A stretch of DNA of 64,000 nt from Tolypocladium sp. Sup5 PDA-1 (GCA_000750105.3 JPHH03000001.1:372001-436000); one strand, 5' to 3'. Counted from the stretch's first letter, positions 50,260 to 61,062 are shown. Program-made: numbers and translations. Notes: generated by a model from the sequence alone, not told the origin.

Positions 50260-52200
50260 TCAGGTCATCACTGAAGTCAGCGCCGCTGCCGAGATCCAAG
50301 CGAGACCGACGTGCCCGACAACCTCGACGGCCTTGAGAAGCTCTCCGCTGCCCATGAAAAAGTGATCGGCTATGAAGAGCCGAAGCACAGCGGACCGATA
50401 GGCTGCTTTCAACTCCCTGTCGTGCTGCTCCAAGACGTAGGCGTCCATGGAGGAAATGCGAAAGTCTCGGATGTCGACCGCGGGCGCAGTGGACGGCGCG
50501 GGCTCGGCAGAGGTCAGCACCGGCGGGATTCTCTCTGGCCGCCGACGGAGGTTCTGTATCAGTTTGAAACAGGCGAAATCGGTGAAGCTGGAGGCATGCA
50601 ACGGCGACGAGCCCTTTTTCAGGAATATGTCGGGCAGGACGTGCGGCTTGTCCACCCAGATTGTCCCATTCTCCGCCAGTTCGCTGAATATGCCTTCAAA
50701 ATCATGCGCGTAGTGGACGAATCGGGCGTAAAACACTGGCGTCAGTACTCTGATTTCCGCATGCTCGGCTCCGTTGGGCCGCTGGCTGGCTAGTGGTGAT
50801 GTGTAAATCTCATGGGCGACATTCGTGACGCCGCTGGGGACGTATCTGACGGACAGTGGCCTCGGGGATTGCTCAACAAGAAACCGCAGGTACTTGCGGA
50901 ACACATCCTCTAGAGCCTTCTCGGTGCCGTCTGCATGTCTGCCCAGGCTCTGCTTCAGGGGCTCTGGTCGGTACCAGACGTGGAGTTTACGCTTGAAGAA
51001 CAAGGCGGCAGCCTCCTTGACGATCCTGGGAAACGTGACGAATCCGACCCAGGACCAGCTCATCAAGAACCCGAGCTTTTGAACGCCACCCATGATCGAC
51101 GGGTCGATAGCCTCGCCGTCTGAGAAGAGCCGAGCCACGAGCTTCGGGTGCCCTTTCGAGGACCTCAGATTGATCGTGACGTCGACGCCGCGGAAGCCTT
51201 CCATGTTGGAACCGAGAGGGTCGCTTGCCAGTAGAGAGTAAGATCCCTTGCGGGAGTTGAATGGCGAGACATGAAAGTCTTTTGGCCAAGAACCTTTCAC
51301 CCGCGGCGGAACTGTGTTCGAGGATGCCGAGGTGCTGTCCGAGATGTGCTTCGCTTCCTCTTCAAAGTCTCGTAGCACGAGATAGGGTCGCCTTTCGCCA
51401 AAAGTGTTGTTGACCTCCAGTACAATGGCCGATAGCACCTTTTCCGAAGAGTAGAGGTACCAAAACGAGACTGGGTTGAAGTGGTATCCCAGGAACCTAG
51501 CGGCGGTGACCAGATACGCGTGGGGATAGCCTGAAGGGTCGACATTCTGCAACAGTCAGCATTACCCACACAAGAAGAGTATGGGGCGGCATACCTGAGA
51601 CTTGAGATAGTTGTCCAACTTGCCACGCAGCCCGAGGTCACCGTGGCCCCTCTGCAGATAGTCCAATGCGCTTACATCATACCAGCCCTTGGCTCTCGAA
51701 CCTGCGAGCGGCCACGAGGCGGACGGCTCCGGTTCATCTATTGAAACAATACCATTGACGTTCCCTTTGTAGCCCACGGGAGTGCCAACAACCAAGTAAG
51801 AGTATGAGAAGGAGTGCTTCTCCGGGAAGACTCGTGTATGTGACGTCCGGCAGGGGATCAGGTACGGCCGGCCGGGACCCTTCCAACCCACGTCTCTAGA
51901 GAAGAGAGCTGGCCGTATGAGACTGAAGATGAGCCAGCCGGCCAGCACAACAAGCACAGAGCTTGCTGCTGTCTGAAGGGTTGCCGAATTGCGTACCCAA
52001 GAAGGAACGAGAGCGCCATTTCTAAGTGCGAGAAATATTAGTGTGAGAAGCAGGTCCAGCCAGCTTCCCATGAATGCAAAGTGTGCGAAAATGACGCAGA
52101 GGATCAAGACCGGGAGCGTGCCGCCATGTATCAGCCGGTCCGCGAAGTCGACGGCGAGAATCAGGGGCAGCCACGGCGAATCCTCCGACAGCCCGTCCAT
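50260..52200 (-). CDS. DUF1365 membrane protein
   Basis: Exons 52200-51595 and 51546-50260 give 630 aa; the intron is 48 nt and joins LKSQ to NVDPSGYP in phase. The N-terminus has three hydrophobic stretches (WLPLILAVDFADRL, LPVLILCVIFAHFAFMG, SSVLVVLAGWLIFSLI). DUF1365 begins near residue 130 (YLIPCRTSHTRVFPEKHSFS) and includes ARFLGYHFNPVSFWYLYSS, LEVNNTFGERRPYLV and KDFHVSPFN. Bacterial DUF1365 genes usually neighbour a cyclopropane-fatty-acid synthase-type methyltransferase and an amine oxidase; neither is beside this gene, so that context gives no functional hint. The C-terminal third is fungal-specific. Function unknown. The ATG at 52200 is chosen because an upstream in-frame start would be GTG. 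Confidence 0.82.
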
Positions 52201-53102
52201 GGCCCTCGAGAGGGACCGATATGAGGAGCAACGCCCCCGAAGAGGAGTTGAGTTGAGGAGGACAAGAGGGGGGGACAGATCCAGCCGCGACACCACTTCA
52301 CCTGTCCAGTCTCACGAGTTCTTCGACTGTGCCATCAAGGTGCTTGGGCCATAGAGTAACATCACGACTGGCCGCCTTAGTCATCGAACACCGTTGGCAT
52401 GCCGTCATTGATGAGTTTCAGCCGCCCGACGTGGCGCCCCCACCAACGTTGCCTTAATGAGCTACACCAGATGACTGCTGAAATATATGTGGATCTGGGT
52501 ACCCCTCTATCCTGTACTCCCAACACCGATCGCTATCTTATCGCGCCTGTAACTGCAGGTGTGTAGCTGGGGCTACGCCCCACAAGTTGGCTGCGACTCC
52601 CCAACGTGCTAATTACCTACCTAAACACTAAACTCACGAACACCTTCATGACGTGGCAGGGCAGTCGGGTGAAAGCAGCAGGCCGGCCGTCGAGGAGAAG
52701 CGAGACTAGGAGGGCAGTGCATCCACTGGCCTGCTATAGCCCTTGATAAGGACCCAGCCTCGCCGCGCTAATTCAAGCCCCCTTTGTATAGAGGCACGCA
52801 TGCTCTCGATGCCCAAGGCATCGGGAGTCCCTATTAGCACGACCCCTTTTCTCTCTCGAGCCCGGGTCCGACCAACCGACCCGATAAAATACTAGCCTTT
52901 GTAGAATCTCATTGTAGCTCGAAGTAATAGAGAGGAACGGCAAGGAACGGCAGGAATAGCGAGGAACTGCGAGGAACCGGGGAAGTATGGGGAAATACAA
53001 GGTTGGAGCCTCCGCACACCGGAAGGGATAAAGGCAGTAGCGTTTGTTTTGTTTCGACCTTTGTAATCCTTGTGGGTTGTACTAACATTTCTAGACAAAG
53101 CA
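52201..53102. other. Intergenic upstream of the DUF1365 gene
   Basis: About 900 bp. Between 52929 and 52983 there are degenerate GAGGAACGGCA-like repeats. A TACTAAC branch point followed by TTTCTAG at 53078-53095 suggests a leader intron of the small gene that follows. Confidence 0.5.
52929..52983 (+). repeat. Degenerate GAGGAACGGCA-like repeats
   Basis: Four to five imperfect, partly overlapping copies of a GGAACGGCA/GGAACTGCG core at roughly 10-17 bp spacing. Confidence 0.5.
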
Positions 53103-53401
53103 ATGGCGGTCAGCATTGTCAATGTGAGACTCGGTGCTTTCGGTTTCGATGCATCTCTCAGCCCTCTCCGCGATATCAACACGGGAGTAGCGATCGCAAA
53201 TTTTTCGAACCCAATGGCTGAGCTAGTCTACTTGGATGGTACGTTTCCCTTGTATAACGTGGTTATAAGATGCTAATAGTAATAATAGAAAATACAGTCG
53301 ACCAAATCCTGCAAACGCTTGGTCTCCCGGTTCTTGCAAAGGCAAACTTGCTGGACAAAAGGGCTGCAATTCGAGCACATTGGGCGCAGTGCTTGGTTTA
53401 G
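53103..53401 (+). CDS. Possible small two-exon gene of unknown function
   Basis: ATG at 53103 (MAVSIVNVRLGAFGFDASLS), exon 53103-53238, intron 53239-53297 (59 nt: GTACGT donor, GCTAAT branch, ACAG acceptor) and exon 53298-53401 (DQILQTLGLPVLAKANLL), in phase, 79 aa. A further branch-point/acceptor pair (TACTAAC, CTAG) ends 8 bp before the ATG, as a leader intron would. That is three consistent splice signals around one short frame. The protein has no signal peptide or membrane span and no family I recognise. It could also be a relic or a fragment with further exons. Confidence 0.35.
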
Positions 53402-53806
53402 CACGGAGTTTGGGACACTGACACGGACGCCCATGATGGGATGCAAAGAGTCGGTGGAGGGGGAGCCAATAGACGGAGTGCAGGAGTTATCATTTGGCAA
53501 AGGAATCGAACTCTTCTCTGTGGCATTTCTTCGACATTGATTGGGTTTTTGTGCGTGAAGCAGATGCCCGTCATTGCTGCTGGGCATGTGTTCGGCCGGC
53601 TCTCTGAACAGCTGTATTCCACGGTTTGAGAAAGCCTGTCCAAACCGCCAGCTGTAAACTTCTTCTTCTTCTTAAGTATAAATTCTCCTCAGACCAATTG
53701 TGATGCCATACACCTGATTCTTTTCGTCTTAGCTCTTCGCACCCCAAGCCTAAGCCCTCGATTCTCATCGCTCCATCTTGGGACTGCTGTTCCCGAACAC
53801 TCCTCC
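53402..53806. other. Intergenic before the disordered-protein gene
   Basis: About 400 bp including the next gene's promoter and leader; short TTCTTCTTCTTCTT run at about 53660. No gene supported. Confidence 0.5.
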
Positions 53807-55132
53807 ATGGAGTCGTCTGCCCCAGTTGAGGGTGATGCCAGTCCTGACGATGGCTCCACAAAGGGTGTCGACGAGTCCCCCGCCAGTATCATGAACCGCC
53901 GACGAGCAGCAAAGATGCCAAGCAGCTTTTCTTCCAACCTTGGCAACCGGAACTCGCCAACGTTCTCTCGTTTCTCCCGCAATGACGACCCTCCCTCGGA
54001 GTGCGAGGTGCCCAGAACCACCGGCGGCCGCTCGGTCAAGTCGATTGTGCGGTGGCTCGAGGCTTCGAAACAAGCCCCCCCGGCATCGCCAAAAAGTGTT
54101 TTGTCCGAGGTGAAGCAGAACCCGGCGACTGGGAGGGCAGCACCAGCCCAAGAGCCTCTTGAGACTGCGCGTACCATTCCCCACGCTCCTGGAGTCGAGG
54201 ACCACTCGTTGGCGTACCTCAACTACAAGGAGTTCTTCACCGAGGTCCCGCTTGGAAGGTGTTTGGATGGGGTGACGGAGGACCTGTCCAAGATTCCCCT
54301 CGAGGATATCTTCAAGAATGCCGGTCAGGGCCTTGCGTCTGAGAAGACGCGAGTCAGTCTGATTGACCCTTCCGACGACGCTGGAGAGGCGCGTGCCTCT
54401 AGCAAGACGGATGGCGAGGTCGCAACCGAGGAGTCTACGAATGCTCTGGAGAAGGCTGTTGATGCCCCTGGCGAAGCAACTGCCCTAATTGATTCCAAAG
54501 AAACGGATATCAAGATGCAAGACCACCATGACGGCGCTGCCGCCTCTGCGGAGCAACAGGCAACTTCGACAGAGGAGGAGATCTTTCAAGTCGTTCAACG
54601 AGATCCCCAGGAAGTCAATAGGTTCTGGCGCAACGTCCGGTCGTATCTGCACATCTCAGACGACGAACTCGACTCCAACTCCGCCGCGAGCGAGTCCAAC
54701 GAACAACCAACCGCTCTCCCTGAAGCAGTCACCCTGAGGTTCGTCTCCTCGAGCCTGAACCTGGCTCCGTCCAACTTCCCCGGCGCACCACTAACTTCTC
54801 CCGGCTCTCAGCCTTCACAGCCAGAACCCCAGCACGGATCGTCCAGCTCCGCCGCACACGCCAGCCACCCAGCGGGATCACAGCTCCTGCCCAGGCGAAG
54901 ACAACTACACCCTCTGCAAGGGTCCATCGCTGAGCTAGACGAGTTCTCTGAGGAGGAAGATGACGCCAATTCTACGATTCTGCAACCAGAGCACGGCTAC
55001 ATGCTTCCGTGGGAGCAAGAGCACGGGCAACTTGCGATGCCCTCGAGTCAAATGGCGCCAAGACTTGGAAGTGCACCTACGTCGCTGGCGGCCATGTATC
55101 TTCGCGACGCGAAGGCGACGCAGGACGAATGA
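53807..55132 (+). CDS. Hypothetical disordered protein
   Basis: Intronless, 441 aa from the ATG at 53807 (MESSAPVEGDASPDDGST). Nearly all is low-complexity, acidic and Ser/Glu-rich. Short segments look folded and may be conserved: GGRSVKSIVRWLEASKQAPP near 75, HSLAYLNYKEFFTEVPLGRC near 135, and EEEIFQVVQRDPQEVNRFWR followed by NVRSYLHISDDELD near 265. No signal peptide, membrane span or known domain. Codon use matches its neighbours. The single frame of 441 codons between clean intergenic flanks supports a real gene. I cannot assign a function. Confidence 0.7.
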   Translation: MESSAPVEGDASPDDGSTKGVDESPASIMNRRRAAKMPSSFSSNLGNRNSPTFSRFSRNDDPPSECEVPRTTGGRSVKSIVRWLEASKQAPPASPKSVLSEVKQNPATGRAAPAQEPLETARTIPHAPGVEDHSLAYLNYKEFFTEVPLGRCLDGVTEDLSKIPLEDIFKNAGQGLASEKTRVSLIDPSDDAGEARASSKTDGEVATEESTNALEKAVDAPGEATALIDSKETDIKMQDHHDGAAASAEQQATSTEEEIFQVVQRDPQEVNRFWRNVRSYLHISDDELDSNSAASESNEQPTALPEAVTLRFVSSSLNLAPSNFPGAPLTSPGSQPSQPEPQHGSSSSAAHASHPAGSQLLPRRRQLHPLQGSIAELDEFSEEEDDANSTILQPEHGYMLPWEQEHGQLAMPSSQMAPRLGSAPTSLAAMYLRDAKATQDE

Positions 55133-55310
55133 TGGACTTGGCGTGCAGATGTTTTTCTTGCTGGACTAAAGGATGGATATGGGTCTCTTGCTTGGTCGTT
55201 TGGCGTGGAATGTCAGGATGAGGGGCATAAGGTCAAGACCGGATCATAGCCAGCAGTTCAGGCTCTAGTTAATTAATTCAGGGGGACATGGGATATGATC
55301 AATTGATTTT

Positions 55311-55316
55311 AATAAA
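55311..55316 (+). terminator. AATAAA polyadenylation signal
   Basis: AATAAA 179 bp after the stop at 55132; plausible 3'-end signal for the disordered-protein gene, lying within the short convergent gap to SEC28. Confidence 0.3.
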
Positions 55317-55376
55317 TCCCATCCTTAATCGTCATGCGCCTATCATTGTGCTCGTATAAATACCCTCCCACTCCTT

Positions 55377-56416
55377 TTATGAAGCCACCTTGGCGCTGTA
55401 CTTTGTCGCGGCCGTGTCAAACAAGGCGCTCTTCTCCTGCAGGTCGACTAGGAACTGGTGGCTGGGGTCGACTTTCTTGAGTGACCTGTAACGCATTAGT
55501 AACAGGCTTGTCAAATACAGAGGGCAGTACTCACTGGGTGAGCTCCGTGGGGTCGCTCCCCGAAATGACCGTCAGGACCAGCGTGTTGGCGATGGCCTCG
55601 ACGGACTCTGGCTCCTTCTTCAGTGCCAGCTCCAGCGCGGCCTGCGCCTCCTCCACGCGGCCCAGGTGCAGCTCGCAGACGGCCTGCGAGACAAGGCTCC
55701 GTATCGACGCCGTGGAGGGGGCTTGCGCGAGCTCCTCGTACACGTAGAATGCTTGCTGGTACTTGTCACCGCCCTGTAAAGCGTCAGCTCTGGTTCGCCT
55801 CACCAACGCAGAGCGGGCTGCTTACCACTCTCAGTCCCACCCACGACTCTGCCAGGTTGACCAGCAGGCTGTCTTGCGCCCATCTCCGCGCGGCGGCGAC
55901 TTCCTTGACGGCGAGGTCGGTTCGGTTCTGTTGCAGCTGGATCTGCACAATCAGGGCGACGGCCTCCACTGTTCCCGCGTGTCAGTCCAGCACGAGCCCC
56001 GGGTATGCCCCCTAGTACTCACGGCTCGCCTGGTGCTGCGACAGCAACGCCAGGGCCTCGTCCGACTTGCCGGCAGCTTGCAGGACCGTCCCGCCAATGA
56101 CCTGAACGGTGACGTTGTCGGCGGCCGACGAGACCAGCTTCTCAATCGTCTTCAGCGCGGCATCGGTTTTTCCCAGGGCGTACTCGGCAAAGGCGCCGAT
56201 GGCCTCCAGGTCGGGCTCCGTCTCGCCCTTCACCTCGGCGACGACATCGTCAGCCTGGCCAAGGGCGATGCGAGCTCGCAGCTGGAGGATGCGCGCAGGC
56301 AGGGCGTTCTCGGGCGAAAAGGACGAGGTATCGAAGTCGACGACCTCCTGGTACTGGCCCTGGTGGAAGTGGTTGTGGATGTTGATCAATTCGCCTTCTG
56401 CAGAGTACGGATCCAT
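55377..56416 (-). CDS. sec28: Coatomer subunit epsilon
   Basis: Four exons, 56416-56023, 55968-55826, 55773-55535 and 55485-55377, encode 294 aa; introns are 49-54 nt and the phases agree. The protein is a TPR-like helical solenoid: GELINIHNHFHQGQYQEVVD near 8, ARILQLRARIALGQADDVVA near 40, VIGGTVLQAAGKSDEALAL near 108, AFYVYEELAQAPSTASIRSL in exon 3, and FLVDLQEKSALFDTAATKYS at the C-terminus. Length and repeat layout match yeast Sec28, which caps alpha-COP in the COPI coat and stabilises retrograde Golgi-to-ER vesicles. Divergent from the BTB gene. Confidence 0.9.
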
Positions 56417-56943
56417 GGTGGGCGGCTGTTGCGACTGTGTTGTGTCGTGTCGTGTCGTCTCCTGGGAGCAACGAGAACAGACAGGCGTGTTGGCATTCGC
56501 AACCAATGGTGGGGTCTCCTTACAGGGGCCTGGTAACTTCACAGTAAACTGCTGTGTCTGGCTGGTTTATTAACCGAAAATGTGCCTTGGTAGGTACGAG
56601 TACAGACACGCGAACACGCTGACTAAACCGCCTCACAGCGTGCCCACAGCTACGGTGCCCACAGCTACCTTTGGTACCTTGGGCAGAGCTTACAGCTTCC
56701 AGTCAGCTCTCAACCCCTCAGGCCTCGCGGGCCTCAGCGCCTGAGCCTCAGAGCCGATCGTACTTCCAGCCAAGTCCATACTACATCGTGCCCGCAGTCG
56801 ACAAAGCAGTTCGAAGCTCTCAGTAGCTCGAGGTAGTCTGCAGTTACCCGCAATGACGAAAAGTTCATTGCTTTGCAGTTCTAGTCAATGTTGATGTGAT
56901 GGTAGGTGTACATCGGCGTGAGGGCCTCGCCGAACAGCACACA
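56417..56943. other. Intergenic, divergent SEC28/BTB promoter region
   Basis: 527 bp; direct repeat of TGCCCACAGCTAC near 56641-56665. No gene seen. Confidence 0.5.
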
Positions 56944-57877
56944 ATGGCGTTTGGAACCATCGCACACGAGAGGTGCGTTTGCGACAGCCAGGGCTTCTGG
57001 TCAATTCCCAAGACTAACACCTTTCTGCAGTGTCATCTCGTCCAAGCCTTTCCGGTTCATCGTCGGGCCAGAGAAGCGGGAATTCACAATGCATTCTGCT
57101 CTTGTTGCGCACCAATCTTGCGCTCTTGACACACTGGTGAACGGCGGAATGCGAGAAGCGCAAGATGGCTACGCAACATGGGAACATGTTAACGAGGAGA
57201 CTTTCGTACGCTTCAGCCACTACGCGTATACTGGAGACTACTACGGCGCAGCTCCATTCTTACCCGCATCGGCCACAGGGAACACTGTACCAAGCGGAGC
57301 CACCCTCCCAGCATCTTCTGGATTGATCGGTGCCTCAACGAACACTGTACCATACGGAGCCAGTCGCCCAGTATCTTCTGGCTTGTTCGGTGCCTTAACG
57401 AACACTGTACCAAACGAGCCGTCTCCATCCAAGACTCCAACAAAGACGAAGCGTGACAGTTTATGGGATGCGTTCAAGAATGTTCAATGCTACAAGTTAG
57501 GGAGTTACTACGGCTTTCAATTTCGAAAAAACACGGACCCACGCGAAGCATACGCAGGCGTCTTTCTCTCGCATGCACGGCTATTCGTTTTCGCCGACTG
57601 CTATGGAATTTTGCGCTTGGAGCAGCTCTCGTTCACGAAGCTTCACCTTGCCTTGGTTGCGTTCGAATTGTACGACGAGAGAATCGGCGACATTATCGAG
57701 CTGCTGCGGTACTGCTACGAGGATGCAGCTCCAGAGGGGCTGAGAGAACTCGTCATACACTTTGTTGCCTGCCATGTGGAGAAGTTGTGGAAGAGCGATG
57801 AGTTTCAGACGCTTCTAGAGGCGCATGGGGAACTCTCAAAGGCGCTCGTTGGGAAGCTGTTGGCCAGGCTGGATTGA
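56944..57877 (+). CDS. BTB/POZ-domain protein with tandem-repeat linker
   Basis: Two exons, 56944-56972 and 57031-57877, give 291 aa. Exon 1 codes for only MAFGTIAHE plus two bases; the 58-nt intron has a clear ACTAAC branch and CTGCAG acceptor. The BTB fold follows: SSKPFRFIVGPEKREFTMHS, ALVAHQSCALDTLVNGGM and ETFVRFSHYAYTGDYYGAAP. After it, a 60-bp unit repeats twice plus a partial copy (20-residue period, NTVPxGAxxPxSSGLxGAxT). The C-terminal half resembles the usual helical extension of fungal BTB proteins (ARLFVFADCYGILRLEQLSF, LVIHFVACHVEKLW). Such proteins often act as Cul3 adaptors, but the family is large and untested in most fungi. The linker repeat is unusual. Confidence 0.85.
57280..57420 (+). 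repeat. 60-bp tandem repeat inside the BTB gene
   Basis: Units 57280-57339 and 57340-57399, then a 21-bp partial, all starting GAACACTGTACCA. The units are about 80% identical and in frame. Confidence 0.9.
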
Positions 57878-58854
57878 GCGGATCACGAGTAAGAGATACT
57901 TCCTTCTCTGGTCTCTGGGAAGTCTCCGTTCAAAGGATTCCTGATTCAAAATTGAAAGCAGATGCTTTCCCGCCTTGAAGACGTAAAGGGCAGGCGGACT
58001 GTACAATCGCATCCAGAGATGCGATGATGACCTCAGGAATATCCGAGAAGGGGTGTTCCCACTCTGCACGGTCAAGCCTCCGTCAGCGAGAAATATTGTC
58101 TAGCTCGCAACTGTATTGTAATGAGTCGCTTCAGGAATCATCTTCAAGTCCAAAGTCCGCGATTGATCTCGAATTTTGAGAAGCTGGCCACTTGGACTTC
58201 GTATGCTCGTCCATGGTTCTCGACTCGAGGGCCAGGGTGGCGGACGTTCATTTCATTTCACATTGCCTCCAAGCAGCATTCCCTTTGTCGCTCATTAGAT
58301 GCTTCAGGTCACCGCAGTAGATGTTGAGTTGAGACTCAGTAAGAGAACAGCAAGTTCTGGTACAGGTGTCACATCGTAAGCTTTCTCGCCAGCCAGTTGA
58401 GGTGACCAGACGCGCGTGAGTTGCCCTGTTCGCTGGCTCACAACGTGGGCAACAGAAGTGGTCTGCGTGAAGCAGCAGTCCCCAAAGTGTTTATAGAATG
58501 AGGTGCAGCGATCATGCGACTTGGAATGAGTGCGATTGCAAGTTGACGACTTTGTGAGTCGTTGCGCACGTGAAGTTCTTCGCCTTATGCACATTTTATG
58601 CGTGCATAAACACGCCTGATTAGGGCGAGCGGTGGTGGCTTAGCCAATCACGCTGCGGAGCTCACTCCTTGCAGCCCTGGATTTGAGGCAGCAATGTGGC
58701 TGGCCCACACCAGAGCCACATCTTCCAATCAGGAATGGCGTTTACCCTAGTCTCCCACAAAGCGAGAAATCACCAAAACCTCCCAAATTTCGCTCTCACT
58801 TGGGAACTTTGCATCACCAAACACAAAGTCACGACACCGCACAACGTCGTCAAG
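57878..58854. other. Intergenic between the BTB and eL42 genes
   Basis: About 1 kb: BTB 3' flank and ribosomal-gene promoter. No frame with homology or splice signals. Confidence 0.5.
58744..58749 (+). promoter_or_regulatory. ACCCTA telobox-like motif upstream of eL42
   Basis: ACCCTA about 105 bp before the start codon. Related motifs are enriched in ribosomal-protein promoters of filamentous fungi; here a single copy, so suggestive only. Confidence 0.3.
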
Positions 58855-59562
58855 ATGGTACGTCTCTGCCGCACTTCCCATGTTGACCCAAGCCCTCGAC
58901 GAAACGACGATCGTATTCTACGAAGCACGCGAGCGGTTGCCGGCGCACGATGACAGTCTTGGGGGGCACGAACTTCCTTGGGAGCGGGGGGCGCGCATGG
59001 AACGACAATTCACGATCACGACATCGCATATTGAGGAGGGCATTGCCGGCAGCATCGTTGATGTTGCAAATCTGTCGCCTCGGACTGCCAAAGACTGTCT
59101 CGTGCGAACCGACGACCGCCCGCGACCCTGACGAATACTCGACCGCGCAGCGCAATCTTTCCATCAGGAGACTGACTTGGTGGAATAGGTCAACATCCCG
59201 AAGACCCGAAACACCTACTGCAAGGGCAAGGAGTGCCGCAAGCACACCCAGCACAAGGTCACCCAGTACAAGGCTGGCAAGGCCTCCCTGTTCGCCCAGG
59301 GTAAGCGACGATACGACCGAAAGCAGTCCGGTTACGGTGGTCAGACCAAGCCCGTCTTCCACAAGAAGGCCAAGACCACCAAGAAGGTCGTGTTGAGATT
59401 GGAGTGCGTCAAGTGCAAGGCCAAGTCCCAGCTGGCGCTGAAGCGATGCAAGCACTTCGAGCTCGGGTACGTGCAACACCGCATTCGACGACACGGGCGA
59501 CGCGTGCTAACGAGACGTACAGTGGTGACAAGAAGACGAAGGGTGCGGCTCTGGTGTTCTAA
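58855..59562 (+). CDS. rpl42: Ribosomal protein eL42 (L44/L36a family)
   Basis: Exon 1 is only the ATG at 58855-58857; exons 59189-59466 and 59523-59562 complete 106 aa. The mature sequence opens [20 protein letters not shown] and ends [13 protein letters not shown], the eL42 signature, with zinc-ribbon cysteines in CKGKEC and [20 protein letters not shown]. Residue 56 is Pro ([11 protein letters not shown]), the state linked to cycloheximide sensitivity in yeasts; Gln there gives resistance. The first intron is 331 nt, much longer than others here, and begins right after the start codon. It is a 60S protein near the E site. Confidence 0.97.
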
Positions 59563-59976
59563 GTGCATTGTGTGTTTGGGTCACTCCATTTTTCGTGCTT
59601 CTCCTTGCGGCTTATGGGCATCATGGACACTGGCGAAGGGGGTACAAGTCCTCAATTGGGGGATGGTTCATAGGGAATGAATAAAAAAGTTCTCTGTGTC
59701 AACTTCTAGGGACGAACCTACGTGCGACGGCGGCCACGAAGCGGCGACTCAAATGCTGTACCCACGATTTGGCCATTCAGCGACCGACGACATTTATACG
59801 AAGTCAGTGGTGAGGCTGGTCGGCTTCCGTGTCATTGAGGGAGAGGGCCGGTTCACGAACAGGGCTTCGTTGACGACGGGGGACGGACTGAGCGCAGATG
59901 GACTGCTCTTTTCTCGTGAAGACTTGTACAATTGTCCAACGCTGTCTATCGAACCTCTGTCTATTGGTCTATGCGT
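59563..59976. other. Intergenic between convergent eL42 and 2H-phosphoesterase genes
   Basis: 414 bp of 3' flanks; a polyadenylation-like hexamer is listed separately. Confidence 0.55.
59680..59685 (+). terminator. AATAAA polyadenylation signal after eL42
   Basis: AATAAA about 118 bp after the eL42 stop, a plausible cleavage signal. Confidence 0.45.
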
Positions 59977-61062
59977 CTAGAATCCCTCGCCCGTCATAAT
60001 GGTTCTGCCACCACCATACCACAGGGTCCCATTTCGCGCGTCCAGGCCCCTTTCCTGTCCGACGACCCATTCCCCGATAAACTCAGCGTCGGTCCTGTCC
60101 CAGACCTCCCTCTCCAGCCACGCGTTGATGTCGTCAATGGCCTTGATCCAGCGCTCCCGCTTCTCCGGCGTGTCGTGGTCCGCGTCGTCCAGGTACCGGC
60201 CCAGCGTGATGTGCGCGCTGGGGACCTGATACCGCGAGCCGACCTCGAGCCCGCCGTCGCGGACCTGATCGAAGACGTCGCGCCGCAGGTGGTGGTACGT
60301 GTAGGCGTCGCCCTGCGTGATGCCCTCCTGCGGGTCCGGGGCCGTGGGGGACGGGGACAGCGGCGCTTCGCCCGAGGCGGGGAGGAAGGAGAGGGCAAAG
60401 GCGGAGAGGTCGTAGGAGATGGTGGGCTTGACGAGACGGGAACGGTGGGAGTGCGTGTGAGAGGTGATGGAGGGGATGGCGGGCCGCAGGATGGACACGA
60501 GGGATGCAATCTCGTCGGGGGTCTTGGAGAAGGCGACCTCCAGCGCCGTCATGTGCATGTTGTACGTTGGCATCAACCACACGCCTGCCGTCCGCCAGTC
60601 AGCTCCCATCTAGCACCGCGTATCAGATATCAGAGTACGACTCACCCGGCGCCGCGGCCTTGAGCATGTCCTGCACCTTTGCCGCCAAGCGGATGACGTG
60701 GATCGGCGGCCGCGCCCAAAACACCAGGCAGTTCCGCGGATCGCGGAAGCCGGGCTCGACGTCTGGCCGCTCCAGCTTCAGCAGGTACTGGTCGATGACG
60801 AGGCCGGCAAAGTCCGGGGCCAGGAACTTGGCCTTTTGCTGGGCGTTGCGCTTGGTGCGGTGGACGGCGTAGAGCTGCTGGATCTCTTCCTAGGCCGGGG
60901 AGTCAGCTTGAGGACGAGGTTCTAGCCAATGTGTGTTCTTACATGGTCGTCGTTGCAGGCGCTGATAAAGGCCGAGTAGGGGTTCTCGCCGGGCTTGAGG
61001 ACGAGGCCGGAGAGGTCCTCGAGTTTGTTCCCGGCCGAGGTAGGAGCGGGCGTGACAGTCAT
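59977..61062 (-). CDS. 2H-phosphoesterase family protein (RNA ligase/cyclic phosphodiesterase fold)
   Basis: Exons 61062-60943, 60889-60646 and 60584-59977 encode 323 aa; introns of 53 and 61 nt keep phase. Two HxT motifs characteristic of 2H phosphoesterases are visible: MHMTALEVAF near 133 and SAHITLGRYL in the C-terminal half, each in a strand-helix context. Other blocks: FLAPDFAGLVIDQYLLKLER, CLVFWARPPIHVIRLAAK, YTYHHLRRDVFDQVRDGGL. The fold hydrolyses or ligates 2',3'-cyclic or ADP-ribose 1'',2''-cyclic phosphates, but the substrate of this fungal group is not established. The splice from APG to VWLMPTYN makes the first HxT part of the protein; an ATG-only reading from 60609 would lose the N-terminal 120 residues. 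Confidence 0.8.

Noticed and set aside
58858..59188. Box C/D snoRNA in eL42 intron 1
   Set aside because: Only isolated TGATG- and CTGA-like strings occur, without paired boxes or terminal stems at the right spacing.
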